DNA from: Candidatus Xianfuyuplasma coldseepsis
GTDB taxonomy: Bacteria; Bacillota_I; Bacilli_A; Izemoplasmatales; Izemoplasmataceae
DNA: 64,000 nt
NCBI RefSeq assembly: GCF_014023125.1
Contig: NZ_CP048914.1
Span: 620,001 to 684,000, forward strand
Direction of reading: 5' to 3'
Position numbers and translations under genes: made by a program. Below, one piece after another: positions 53,621 to 62,792 of the stretch. The notes under the pieces are model-generated. The model was not told the origin of the DNA. It ran no database searches and saw only the letters and a program-made list of their open reading frames with translations. Positions within the stretch are counted from its first letter, which is position 1, and every line of letters starts with the position of its first letter.

Positions 53621-55752
53621 TTACATCAAAACAGGAACTGCATGAGTTTCGAGCAGCTCAAAAGCCTATTTTAGTCGATAATAGTAATAATCATATTGAT
53701 GTATTTATCGGTATGGGAACATGCGATATTGCGGCTGGTGCGAAAGAAACCTTAGCAGCATTTGAAGCATGTGTTGCTGCACGTAAATTAAAAAACGTAT
53801 CCATATCCAGTGTTGGCTGTATTGGTTTTTGTAGTGAAGAACCAACCGTTGAAATCCATATGCCACATCGGGAACCATTGATTTATCGTAAGATTACCGA
53901 AGACAAGGTAGAACACTTAGTCGATACCGTATTGGTAAACAACGGGTATTTACCAGATGAGGAACGAATCAAATCATTCCATCATTCTGGAGTATATCTA
54001 CAAAACAAGAAAACGATGCTTGTTTGTGGGGGCAAAGATTGTCCTACTGGTAACCTTGTTGTTTCATCACTCAAAGATAAAATCGAAAAGTTGGAATTAT
54101 ATCAACAAGTTCACATCATTACGACAGGATGTGTGCGTCCGATTGAACAAGGTACCATTATTAAAATTCAACCGGATAATGTCTTGTATGAAAATGTAAC
54201 CGTCCAAGATGTTGATGAAATTGTTAAAGAGCATATTCAAAAAGGTCGTGTTGTCAATCGTTTACTAAGTAAAAATGCGTTGAATGATACCATCTTTGAA
54301 CAAGAGGTAGATTTTTACAAAAAGCAACTACGGATTGCCCTACGAAATTGTGGGTTTATCGATCCTCACGATATCAAGCAATATATTTCGGCCCGTGGAT
54401 ATGAAGCTTTGGCACACTGTCTTACAGAGTTACAACCTAAGGAAATTGTCGAGATCATCAAAGAGTCACAACTTCGTGGACGTGGTGGTGGCGGATTTCC
54501 CACCGGGTTAAAATGGGAACTCACTGCACGAGAAAACAGTGAAGAAAAATACATCATTTGTAATGCTGACGAAGGGGATCCTGGGGCATTTATGGATCGC
54601 AGTATTTTAGAGGGTGATCCTCATAGTATTATTGAAGCGATGGCTATCGCAGGGTATGCAATTGGTTCCAATACTGGAATCGTATACATACGAGCAGAGT
54701 ACCCCCTAGCGATTAACCGTCTTGAAGTAGCAATTGAACAAGCGCGAGAATACGGATTCTTAGGAGACCATATTTTTGATAGCAATTTTAGTTTCGATAT
54801 TGAATTACGACTAGGTGCTGGAGCATTCGTATGCGGTGAAGAAACGGCACTGATTAACTCGCTAGAAGGTGGTCGCGGAGAACCAACGAAAAAACCACCA
54901 TTCCCAAGTGTGTCTGGGTTCCGTAAGAAACCCACCTCAGTAAACAATGTGGAAACATTTGCGAATATTCCACCCATTATTTTAAATGGTGCAGAGTGGT
55001 TTGCCTCTATTGGTACCGAAAAGTCCAAAGGAACCAAAGTCTTTGCCTTGGCCGGTAAAGTCAATAATGTTGGTTTAGTAGAAGTTCCAATGGGAACGAC
55101 ACTACGTGAAATCATCTATGATATCGGTGGTGGTATTGTTAATAACAAAGAATTCAAAGCTCTTCAAACCGGTGGTCCTTCAGGTGGTGTCATCACCGCT
55201 AAAGATTTGGACACACCGATTGATTATGAATCCTTAAAAGCCATTGGAAGTATGATGGGTTCTGGAGGAATGATTGTTCTTGATGAAGAGGATGATATGG
55301 TGCAACTCGCCAAATTCTATCTTGATTTTACTCAAGACGAATCATGCGGTAAATGTACGCCTTGTCGAATTGGAACCAAACGGATGTATGAAATATTGGA
55401 TCGTCTTACCAAGATGGAAGGTTCTCCTGAGGATCTGGATATTTTGGAAGACTTAGCTCAAAATATAAAATACTCATCGTTATGTGGATTGGGCCAAACC
55501 GCTCCGAATCCAGTATTATCAACAATGGAATACTTCCGTAAGGAGTATGATAGCTATGCCTATCGTACCAAAAAAGTATTCTATAGTATCGATGAAGAAA
55601 AATGTATCGGTTGTACCAAATGCGTTCGCGTATGCCCTGTCGCTTGTATTAGTGGTTCGGTAAAACAACCGCATAGTATTGATGAAGATGTATGCATTGC
55701 TTGCGGTGCATGTTATGACGCATGTCGCTTTGACGCGATTATCAGACCATAA
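53614..55752 (+). CDS. hydB: NADH-linked [FeFe]-hydrogenase subunit B with two N-terminal thioredoxin-like domains
   Basis: This 712-residue subunit is longer than usual HydB (about 600). Domain 1 (residues 1-115) has GTCDIAAGAKE and SVGCIGFCSEEP, like the separate 2Fe-2S ferredoxin-domain protein of clostridial operons. Domain 2 (about 125-215) is the usual HydB thioredoxin-like domain, but its second Cys pair is incomplete (VCGGKDC kept, TTGCVRPIEQG). Then follow the NuoF core (GRGGGGFPTGLKW, NADEGDPGAFMDRS for FMN/NADH), CGKCTPCRIG for a 4Fe-4S cluster, and two C-terminal ferredoxin clusters (CIGCTKCVRVCP, CIACGACYDAC). It accepts electrons from NADH. Confidence 0.93.
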   Translation: MLITSKQELHEFRAAQKPILVDNSNNHIDVFIGMGTCDIAAGAKETLAAFEACVAARKLKNVSISSVGCIGFCSEEPTVEIHMPHREPLIYRKITEDKVEHLVDTVLVNNGYLPDEERIKSFHHSGVYLQNKKTMLVCGGKDCPTGNLVVSSLKDKIEKLELYQQVHIITTGCVRPIEQGTIIKIQPDNVLYENVTVQDVDEIVKEHIQKGRVVNRLLSKNALNDTIFEQEVDFYKKQLRIALRNCGFIDPHDIKQYISARGYEALAHCLTELQPKEIVEIIKESQLRGRGGGGFPTGLKWELTARENSEEKYIICNADEGDPGAFMDRSILEGDPHSIIEAMAIAGYAIGSNTGIVYIRAEYPLAINRLEVAIEQAREYGFLGDHIFDSNFSFDIELRLGAGAFVCGEETALINSLEGGRGEPTKKPPFPSVSGFRKKPTSVNNVETFANIPPIILNGAEWFASIGTEKSKGTKVFALAGKVNNVGLVEVPMGTTLREIIYDIGGGIVNNKEFKALQTGGPSGGVITAKDLDTPIDYESLKAIGSMMGSGGMIVLDEEDDMVQLAKFYLDFTQDESCGKCTPCRIGTKRMYEILDRLTKMEGSPEDLDILEDLAQNIKYSSLCGLGQTAPNPVLSTMEYFRKEYDSYAYRTKKVFYSIDEEKCIGCTKCVRVCPVACISGSVKQPHSIDEDVCIACGACYDACRFDAIIRP

Positions 55753-55763
55753 GGAGGAAGCCA

Positions 55764-57500
55764 ATGATAAATGTAACAGTAAATGGTATTGCTGTACGCG
55801 TACCTGAAGATGCAACGGTAATTGATGCCGCTGAAAAAGTTGGTATCCATATTCCAACCTTATGTCACCTTGATTTACATGAGTTTGGTGTTGTCAATAA
55901 AGTGGCTAGTTGTCGTGTTTGTGTGGTTGAAGTCGAGGGTCGAGGTAACCTTGTTCCCTCATGTGCGGAAACTGTATATGAAGGAATGAATATTATCACC
56001 GATAGTGTCAAAGCTTTAAATGCACGTCGGATAAACCTGGAACTATTACTGTCAAATCATCCATTCGAATGTTTAACCTGTCGCAAAAATCTTCAATGTG
56101 AACTACAAACACTCGCAAAAGAATTGAATATCCGTGGCGTATCCGTTCAAGGAGAACGAATGGAATACCCTCTGGATATGACATCTGGGGCGATTGTAAA
56201 AGATCCTGAAAAATGTATTATGTGTCGTCGTTGTGAAACGATGTGTAACGAGGTTCAAACAGTCGGTGTCCTCAGTGCGATTAATCGTGGTTTCGAAGTG
56301 ACGGTTGCACCAGCATTCAATCTTAATTTTGTGGATACATCCTGCACGTACTGTGGCCAATGTGTTGCGGTATGTCCTACAGCTGCGTTGACATCGATGA
56401 GTGAACTTCATAAGGTATGGCGAGCACTCGCCAATCCCCGTCGTCACGTCGTTGCCCAAATTGCACCTGCTGTCCGGGTTGCACTTGGGGAAATGTTTGA
56501 TATGGATCCCGGTAGTATTTCCACTGGTAAAATTGTTACGGCGTTAAAACGCTTGGGCTTTGACAAAGTATTTGACACCAACTTTGCGGCTGACTTAACG
56601 ATTATGGAAGAAGCACGTGAGTTGGTTCATCGTATTGAACATGGTGGACGTTTGCCAATGCTGACATCCTGTTGTCCGGCATGGGTGAAGTTCATTGAAC
56701 ATCAGTTCCCAGATTTACTGGATGTACCTAGTTCCTGTAAATCCCCACAAACGATGTTAGGGGCTATCGCAAAGTCCTACTATTTAGATACACTTGATAT
56801 CTTACCTAGACGGCTCAAAGTCGTATCAATCATGCCGTGTGTAGCAAAAAAAGCCGAAGCGGCCCGTCCTGAATTATCAAAAGAAAGCTTACTGGATGTC
56901 GATTATGTACTGAGTACAAGAGAGCTCGGATATATGATTACCGAAGCTGGAATCGACTTTAAAAACCTCGAGGAAAGCGAGTTTGACAGTATCCTTGGTG
57001 AATCCACTGGTGCTGCTGCCATCTTTGGAACCACGGGTGGTGTAATTGAAGCTGCGGTTCGTTCAGCAAGTTACATCATGACGGGTGAAAACATCGATAA
57101 GATTGAGTTTGAAGAACTTCGTGGTTTAGACGGAATCCGGGAAGCAACGGTAAACGTTGGTGGTATGGATCTAAACATCGGTATTGCTCATGGACTTGGA
57201 AATGCCCGGAAACTACTGGAATCGATTCAAGCTGGTACGTCCAAATATCATGCGATTGAAATTATGGCATGTCCAGGTGGATGTATTGGTGGTGGTGGGC
57301 AACCCTATCATCATGGAAAAACCGACGTTATCTTAAAACGACAACAAGCTATTTATGAAATTGATCGCAATAGTACAAGACGTCGTTCACATGAAAATCA
57401 AGCTGTCTTACAACTATATAAAGATTTCTTAGGAGAACCTTATGGTGAAAAAGCACACGATTTACTTCACACAAGCTACACCAAAGGAGAACGAATTTAA
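55764..57500 (+). CDS. hydA: [FeFe]-hydrogenase catalytic subunit
   Basis: This 578-residue protein makes H2. It has an N-terminal [2Fe-2S] domain (CHLDLH ... CRVCVVEV), the His-Cys cluster HPFECLTCRKNLQC, two 4Fe-4S clusters (CIMCRRCETMC, CTYCGQCVAVCP) and the H-cluster motifs TSCCPAWVKF (L1), MPCVAKKAEAARPE (L2) and EIMACPGGCIGGGGQP (L3), all with intact Cys. The layout with HydB and HydC is that of group A3 trimeric, often electron-bifurcating, enzymes. Maturases HydEFG are not in the window. It starts 11 bases after hydB with AAGGAGG upstream. Confidence 0.96.
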   Translation: MINVTVNGIAVRVPEDATVIDAAEKVGIHIPTLCHLDLHEFGVVNKVASCRVCVVEVEGRGNLVPSCAETVYEGMNIITDSVKALNARRINLELLLSNHPFECLTCRKNLQCELQTLAKELNIRGVSVQGERMEYPLDMTSGAIVKDPEKCIMCRRCETMCNEVQTVGVLSAINRGFEVTVAPAFNLNFVDTSCTYCGQCVAVCPTAALTSMSELHKVWRALANPRRHVVAQIAPAVRVALGEMFDMDPGSISTGKIVTALKRLGFDKVFDTNFAADLTIMEEARELVHRIEHGGRLPMLTSCCPAWVKFIEHQFPDLLDVPSSCKSPQTMLGAIAKSYYLDTLDILPRRLKVVSIMPCVAKKAEAARPELSKESLLDVDYVLSTRELGYMITEAGIDFKNLEESEFDSILGESTGAAAIFGTTGGVIEAAVRSASYIMTGENIDKIEFEELRGLDGIREATVNVGGMDLNIGIAHGLGNARKLLESIQAGTSKYHAIEIMACPGGCIGGGGQPYHHGKTDVILKRQQAIYEIDRNSTRRRSHENQAVLQLYKDFLGEPYGEKAHDLLHTSYTKGERI

Positions 57501-57530
57501 AAACTGGCAAATCATGCCAGTTTTTTTTAT
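57497..57530 (+). terminator. Terminator of hydCBA
   Basis: AACTGGCA/TGCCAGTT forms an 8-bp stem with a five-base loop and is followed by a long T run. Confidence 0.88.
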
Positions 57531-57585
57531 TAAATCTCCTATATAGAAATATATATTTCTAATCTTTTTACTACTAATTATTGAG

Positions 57586-57614
57586 TTGACATTGAAAATA
57601 TTGAGTGATACTAT
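57586..57614 (+). promoter_or_regulatory. Promoter of the amylosucrase-like gene
   Basis: TTGACA (57586-57591), a 17-base spacer and TACTAT (57609-57614). Confidence 0.75.
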
Positions 57615-57618
57615 AAAA

Positions 57619-57635
57619 TTGTGGAAACCTTTCCT
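57619..57635. promoter_or_regulatory. LacI-type operator at the amylosucrase promoter
   Basis: TTGTGGAAACCTTTCCT holds the near-palindrome GGAAA-CC-TTTCC and begins a few bases after the -10 box, over the transcription start. The same sequence occurs at 60679-60695 at the same distance from a -10 box. Confidence 0.7.
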
Positions 57636-57666
57636 TTTTTTAGTAACTACAAATGGAGGAGACAGT

Positions 57667-59520
57667 ATGAAATCATTGTATTCAAAACGATTATCCAAAC
57701 ATCAAAAAGAATTGAAACAACTGTATTTCAAGTTGTATGATTCATATGGTGCAACACCCAAAGATTTTGATTCTCTCCTTTCCATGATGTTTGAACGGTA
57801 TAATGAACGAAGTGATCGTTTGAACAACTTAGATCAACATCATAAGACGTGGTACTTGTCCCGTAAACTTGTCGGATATACTTTGTATGTCGATTTGTTC
57901 TCTGATACCCTTCGCAAGTTAGAAAAGAAAATACCGTATCTACAAGAACTAGGTATTACATTTGTTCATCTAATGCCACTTCTACAAACCCCTGAAGGGG
58001 AAAATGATGGTGGATACGCTGTTGAAGATTATCTCGAGATTAATCCATCACTGGGTACTATGGATGATTTTGAACATCTCATTGAACAATTCGCAGATGC
58101 CAATATTGTTATCTGTATTGATTACGTTATCAATCACACATCGGACACGCATGAATGGGCACGAAAAGCTCTTAATGGTGATTCACAATATCAAGATATG
58201 TACCTGATGTATGATGATCGCACAATTCCTGATCAGTTCGACCAAACGGTACCGCTCGTGTTACCAAACAAACGGCCAAGTAATTTCACATACAAAGAAG
58301 AAATTAATAAATGGGTCTATACCTCATTCAGCAGTTTTCAATGGGATTTGAACTTCAAGAATCCATTGGTATTTGAAGAGATGGTAAATATCTTATTACA
58401 ATTAGCAAACAAAGGTATCAATATGATTCGACTCGATGCCATCCCTTTTATGTGGAAAGAACTACATACCTCTTGTCGAAATCTACCAGAAGTACACGAC
58501 TTATTACATTTGTTCCATTTAATCAAAGAGATTGTCTGTCCTTCACTGGTCCTACTTGGCGAAGCCATCGTCGAACCTGATGAAATATTTAAATATTTCG
58601 GTACTGAAGAACGAAATGAGTGTAGTGTACTTTATAATGCAAACCTCATGGTGAACATATGGAATGCCTTTGCCACAAGAGACGTTCGATTATTAAACAT
58701 TGATAACTCTAAGTACCATATTCATGATCAAGGTTGTTGGATGAACTACGTTCGCTGTCACGATGATATTGGTTGGGGGTTAAATGAATCCGCATTGGAA
58801 TCTCTTGGAGTGAGTCCTTATTATCATAAACAATATCTAATTGAATTCTACAGCAATCAGTTTCCTGGTAGTTTTGCCAAAGGTGAAATCTATCAATTCA
58901 ACCCGCAAAACAACGATGCAAGAATTAATGGTACTACCGCATCACTACTTGGTTTAGAACGTTCCTATGATGAACACAATGAATACGAACAATACATCGC
59001 GTTGCGACGGATATTTCTTGCCCATGCAATTCTCTTTTCCCATCGTGGAATACCACTAATCTATAGCGGTGATGAAATTGCTACAATTAATGATCAGTCC
59101 TATCGTAGTGATGATCGCAAGAACGAAGACGGACGATGGGTACATCGACCATATTTTGATTGGACACGAGCCAAAAAACGATTAACACCTAAGACATTTG
59201 AATCAATCGTATTCAATGCGATAAAAAACATGATTACAATCCGTAAAAAACACTCGGTATTTGATGGCGATGTACAGTCAACCATTATTATCAACAATGA
59301 TATCTCACTATACTCCTTTGTCAAAGCAACCGCAAAAGAGCGGATACTATTCATATACAACTTCTCGGAATATCGCAAAGAATTAACCTCAGAACCGTAT
59401 CAAGAATTCCAATTTTCTACGAATATGGAGGATTTATTTACCGGTAGAACCATTGATTTTAACCATCCATCAATTACGATATCTCCGTATGAAGTGTTAT
59501 GGTTAATGGAGAAACTATAA
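57667..59520 (+). CDS. Amylosucrase-like GH13 glucosyltransferase
   Basis: This 617-residue protein matches GH13 subfamily 4 (amylosucrase/sucrose hydrolase). Key segments are YALYVDLF-type start (KLVGYTLYVDLFSDTL), DYVINHTSD, the nucleophile Asp in MIRLDAIPFMWKELHTSC, the acid Glu in LLGEAIVEPDE and YVRCHDDIGW with the transition-state Asp. Amylosucrases split sucrose and use the glucosyl part to lengthen alpha-glucans. It has no signal peptide, so it acts in the cytoplasm on imported or internal sugar. GGAGGAGA precedes the ATG at 57667. It is controlled by the shared LacI-type operator, linking it to the sugar operon downstream. Confidence 0.85.
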   Translation: MKSLYSKRLSKHQKELKQLYFKLYDSYGATPKDFDSLLSMMFERYNERSDRLNNLDQHHKTWYLSRKLVGYTLYVDLFSDTLRKLEKKIPYLQELGITFVHLMPLLQTPEGENDGGYAVEDYLEINPSLGTMDDFEHLIEQFADANIVICIDYVINHTSDTHEWARKALNGDSQYQDMYLMYDDRTIPDQFDQTVPLVLPNKRPSNFTYKEEINKWVYTSFSSFQWDLNFKNPLVFEEMVNILLQLANKGINMIRLDAIPFMWKELHTSCRNLPEVHDLLHLFHLIKEIVCPSLVLLGEAIVEPDEIFKYFGTEERNECSVLYNANLMVNIWNAFATRDVRLLNIDNSKYHIHDQGCWMNYVRCHDDIGWGLNESALESLGVSPYYHKQYLIEFYSNQFPGSFAKGEIYQFNPQNNDARINGTTASLLGLERSYDEHNEYEQYIALRRIFLAHAILFSHRGIPLIYSGDEIATINDQSYRSDDRKNEDGRWVHRPYFDWTRAKKRLTPKTFESIVFNAIKNMITIRKKHSVFDGDVQSTIIINNDISLYSFVKATAKERILFIYNFSEYRKELTSEPYQEFQFSTNMEDLFTGRTIDFNHPSITISPYEVLWLMEKL

Positions 59521-59551
59521 AAACGCAAAACTTTATTCAATTTGAACAAAA

Positions 59552-59569
59552 TGTGTAATCGGTTCCACA
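59552..59569. promoter_or_regulatory. Possible LacI operator upstream of the regulator gene
   Basis: On the minus strand TGTGGAACCGATTACACA keeps the TGTGGAA half-site of the two stronger operators and the G-AA-CG-TT-C symmetry. It lies about 30 bases upstream of the -10 box TATAAT (59599-59604). Confidence 0.45.
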
Positions 59570-59634
59570 TTCTCCTTTATTTTCCGTACAATATTTTGTA
59601 TAATGACAACTGTATGTGAAAGGAGTGATTACTC

Positions 59635-60615
59635 GTGCCTAGTATAAAAGATGTTGCTCGTAAGGCTGGGGTAGGGATTGCAACCGTATCTCGTGTAATC
59701 AATAATTCTGGCTATGTTAAGCAATCTACTCGTGAGAAAATCGAGAAGGTTATTCAAGAAATTGGATACGTGCCTAACGAAATTGCCCGAAGTATGTTAA
59801 AACAAAAAAACAATATTGTCGCTTTCATCATTCCTAATAGTACTCACCTCTTCTTTGGTGAATTACTGTATCATGTAGAATTGGAATTATTCAAATACGG
59901 ATATAAATTAATGGTCTGTAATTCAAGTGAATCCATGGAGAAGGAATTAGAATACCTCGATATGCTTAAAAACAATCGTGTGGACGCAATCATTCTACTT
60001 ACCAATAACGACATTGAACAGTATCTCAACAAAGATCTCCCTTTAATTTCATTTGATCGTAAGTTTAAGGATGTACCGTTTGTTGCAAGCGATAACTATC
60101 AAGGCGGTATCCTTGCAGCCAAGAAGCTAATTGATTTAGGTTGTGATCACTTAATGTTCATCGGTGATGATGCACAAGGAGATTCTACACCGGTACAAAC
60201 GGAAGTTACCAAACGGCGACTTGGATTTATGAGCTATGCCAAAGAGCATCACCATTCCGAAGTAATTAATATTGAATACCCGTTGGGTAACTATATAAAT
60301 ATCCCTGAGCAAGTTCATAAAACTGTGTTAGAACATCCTGAAGTTGATGGAATCTTTGCCATCTCAGACGCGGTTGCTTGTGAAGTCATTCTGAACTTGG
60401 AAAAACATGGCAAACGAGTTCCTGAAGATGTTAAAGTTATTGGTTTTGACGGAGGTAGAAGTTTTCTAAATCTAGGTAAGAAAATGACTTCAATAAGCCA
60501 ATCTCCTGAACAAATTGCTCACGCAATCGCAGAAAGTATCCACAGTTTCTATGCAAATGAAAAAGTGGAAAATAAGATTATTCCTGTAACCCTAACAAAT
60601 GGAGAAACCGCATAA
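59635..60615 (+). CDS. LacI-family sugar regulator
   Basis: This 326-residue regulator has the LacI helix-turn-helix and hinge (SIKDVARKAGVGIATVSRVINNSGYV) and a periplasmic-binding-protein-like sugar domain (IVAFIIPNSTHLFFGELLYHVE; LISFDRKF; GFDGG). It starts at a GTG preceded by AAAGGAG nine bases upstream. It lies between the two promoters that carry GGAAACCTTTCC and is the best candidate for binding them. The inducer is probably a maltose-type or sucrose-type sugar. Confidence 0.92.
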   Translation: MPSIKDVARKAGVGIATVSRVINNSGYVKQSTREKIEKVIQEIGYVPNEIARSMLKQKNNIVAFIIPNSTHLFFGELLYHVELELFKYGYKLMVCNSSESMEKELEYLDMLKNNRVDAIILLTNNDIEQYLNKDLPLISFDRKFKDVPFVASDNYQGGILAAKKLIDLGCDHLMFIGDDAQGDSTPVQTEVTKRRLGFMSYAKEHHHSEVINIEYPLGNYINIPEQVHKTVLEHPEVDGIFAISDAVACEVILNLEKHGKRVPEDVKVIGFDGGRSFLNLGKKMTSISQSPEQIAHAIAESIHSFYANEKVENKIIPVTLTNGETA

Positions 60616-60632
60616 ATCCGGTTTCTTTTTTT
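60603..60632 (+). terminator. Terminator of the lacI-type gene
   Basis: AGAAACCG/CGGTTTCT forms an 8-bp stem around an eight-base loop that contains the stop codon, followed by a T run. Confidence 0.85.
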
Positions 60633-60644
60633 GTCCACTTTTTA

Positions 60645-60660
60645 TTGACAACGCTTTCAA
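60645..60660. promoter_or_regulatory. CcpA cre-like site
   Basis: TTGACAACGCTTTCAA matches the cre consensus WTGNAARCGNWWWCAW at all but one position and covers the -35 box, so carbon catabolite repression of the sugar operon is likely. Confidence 0.6.
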
Positions 60661-60673
60661 CAAGTGCTATTAT
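60645..60673 (+). promoter_or_regulatory. Promoter of the sugar ABC operon
   Basis: TTGACA (60645-60650), a 17-base spacer and TATTAT (60668-60673), a near-consensus promoter. Confidence 0.8.
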
Positions 60674-60678
60674 GAAAT

Positions 60679-60695
60679 TGTGGAAACCTTTCCTC
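60679..60695. promoter_or_regulatory. LacI-type operator at the sugar ABC promoter
   Basis: TTGTGGAAACCTTTCCT is identical over 17 bases to the site at 57619-57635, at the same distance after the -10 box. Confidence 0.72.
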
Positions 60696-60736
60696 ATTTT
60701 TACATAATAACAATTTTTTCATGAACTCCTTTTCGC

Positions 60737-60762
60737 CATCCTGCTCCGAACGGAGCAGGATG
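60737..60762 (+). repeat. Perfect GC-rich palindrome in the leader of the sugar operon
   Basis: CATCCTGCTCCG and its exact complement CGGAGCAGGATG flank AA. No T run follows, so it is not an intrinsic terminator. As RNA it would be a very stable hairpin 45 bases before the first gene. Its base composition differs from its AT-rich surroundings. Confidence 0.75.
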
Positions 60763-60807
60763 TAAAGGTGTAATTAACTAGAAAACTAAGTAGATAGGAG
60801 CTTTCCA

Positions 60808-61935
60808 ATGGATGATAACAAAGTACGCATTATCTTAATTCGTCTGTGGCGAATACTAGTAACGATCCCAATTGTTGTGATTTACATACCAATTGTTGGT
60901 CTTATTAATCTTGTATGGTATCGGCTATTACGACGACCAAACAAAGTGGTATGGACGATTAGTCCGGATACCAGTTCGTTAACACTAGCATATTTACGAG
61001 ATCATTGGGTAGGGGATTCAAATACCGCCCAAAATAACAAAGTGTTTCTTGGTTTTGTATTTCCTGCACTAGGTGCTTTTATTTTAATGGTTATCATTCC
61101 GTTCATTATGGGTATATACTATTCCTTTACAGATTGGACAGGATTGAACAATGACAATCTGCAGATGGTATGGTTTGATCACTATCGTACATTGCTAACG
61201 GATGTGAAGTTCTTCTATTCCTTTTCAAGAACAGTAATCTATTCCATCCTAAATATTGTATTTATCAATCTGGTTGCCTTTGGATTAGCTTTATTGGTAA
61301 CACAAAAAATTAAATTACGTAATCTATACCGCGCTGGTTTCTTCATGCCAAACTTAATTGGTGGTTTGGTCCTTGGGTACATTTGGCAATTCATCTTCAA
61401 CCGTGCTATTGTTGCATTTGGAGGTATCTTTGCGAAAAGCTTACTCGTTGATGGAAACTCTGCATTATTTGCGTTAATCATTGTCGTAACCTGGCAATAT
61501 GCTGGATATATCATGATGATCTATATCGCAGCTATTCAAAACATACCACAAGACTTAATTGAAGCAAGTAAAATCGATGGTGCTTCAGCAATGCAACGAT
61601 TACAAACGATTACCTTCCCACTTGTTGCTCAAGCATTCACTGTTGCGATGTTCTTAACATTAGTCACATCATTTAAGCAATTTGATACAGTTGTGTCACT
61701 GAGTGATGCTGGCCCGGCGATGCTGCTACCACAGTGGATTGCCGATATCTACGGTATCCGAATAGCACCTGCTGTGGACTCATTGAACTTCATTGCCGTA
61801 GATATCTATAAAGAAGCCTTCTCGAATTACAATATGGCTTTAGGACAAGCAAAAGCGATTATATTCTTCATCATCTTGCTGGTTATTTCACTTGTCCAAG
61901 TTAACTACAACAAGAAAAGAGAGGTGGAATTATAA
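60808..61935 (+). CDS. Sugar ABC transporter permease (MalF type)
   Basis: This 375-residue permease has an extra N-terminal membrane segment (residues 10-35), then the usual six, with the EAA loop EASKIDGASAMQRLQTITFPL that contacts the ATPase. It belongs to the carbohydrate CUT1 group like MalF. It is paired with the MalG-type gene by a one-base TAATG overlap. No substrate-binding protein gene precedes it and no ATPase gene is seen, so these parts must be elsewhere, most likely beyond the window or a shared MsmX-type ATPase. Confidence 0.9.
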   Translation: MDDNKVRIILIRLWRILVTIPIVVIYIPIVGLINLVWYRLLRRPNKVVWTISPDTSSLTLAYLRDHWVGDSNTAQNNKVFLGFVFPALGAFILMVIIPFIMGIYYSFTDWTGLNNDNLQMVWFDHYRTLLTDVKFFYSFSRTVIYSILNIVFINLVAFGLALLVTQKIKLRNLYRAGFFMPNLIGGLVLGYIWQFIFNRAIVAFGGIFAKSLLVDGNSALFALIIVVTWQYAGYIMMIYIAAIQNIPQDLIEASKIDGASAMQRLQTITFPLVAQAFTVAMFLTLVTSFKQFDTVVSLSDAGPAMLLPQWIADIYGIRIAPAVDSLNFIAVDIYKEAFSNYNMALGQAKAIIFFIILLVISLVQVNYNKKREVEL

Positions 61936-62792
61936 TGACAGACGAAAAACGGAACACATTGATATATAGTGTGATTGGTTTCATCTTAATGATTGCATTC
62001 TTCTTCCCCTTTTTCATTGTATTAATTAACTCTGCCAAAGATAGTTTTACGATTACCCAAGATCCACTTAGCTTACCAACAGATATGGGACAGCTCTTTG
62101 AAAATATCAAAATCATAGTTCAACATGATGGAATCAAATACTTTTCATCCTTCTTTAACTCACTTCTAATTACCACATTAAGTCTAATTACAATCGGAAT
62201 ATCCTCTGCGATGGCAGCATGGGTATTGGTCCGAACAAAATCAAAACTATCCTACATCATTTTCTTGTTTTTCTTAAGTGGAATGGTCATTCCATTTCAA
62301 GTTGTTATGTTACCACTTGTCAGCTTACTTGAAATCCTTCGTGAAATAACGACAATACCATTTAAAGATACCTATTGGGGTGTTATCTTAGCATACATCG
62401 GATTTGGTGCACCACTCAGTGTCTTTCTATTTCACGGGTTTATCAAATCGATCCCAACGGATATTGAAGAAGCAGCCATCATTGATGGTTGTAGTAAATC
62501 ACAAGTCTTCTTCCGTGTTGTATTACCAATTTTGAAACCAATTTTTGTCACCATGTTGGTATTGAATGGTATGTGGATCTGGAACGATTATCTATTACCA
62601 TCCCTAGTCATCGGAATTGGTGGAGATGTTCAAACACTACCACTAGCCGTGGCAAACCTAGCTGGTACTTATGTCAAACAATGGGATTTAATTTTAACAA
62701 GTGTATTAATGGCTGCTTTACCAGTCATCATTCTCTTCCTCTTTGCCCAAAAGCACATTATCAAAGGAATGACTTCTGGTGCCATTAAGTAA
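61935..62792 (+). CDS. Sugar ABC transporter permease (MalG type)
   Basis: This 285-residue permease has six membrane segments and the EAA loop EEAAIIDGCSKSQVFFRVVLPIL. It ends KGMTSGAIK, very like MalG. It partners the MalF-type protein. Its last 14 bases overlap the phosphoglucomutase gene. Confidence 0.92.
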   Translation: MTDEKRNTLIYSVIGFILMIAFFFPFFIVLINSAKDSFTITQDPLSLPTDMGQLFENIKIIVQHDGIKYFSSFFNSLLITTLSLITIGISSAMAAWVLVRTKSKLSYIIFLFFLSGMVIPFQVVMLPLVSLLEILREITTIPFKDTYWGVILAYIGFGAPLSVFLFHGFIKSIPTDIEEAAIIDGCSKSQVFFRVVLPILKPIFVTMLVLNGMWIWNDYLLPSLVIGIGGDVQTLPLAVANLAGTYVKQWDLILTSVLMAALPVIILFLFAQKHIIKGMTSGAIK

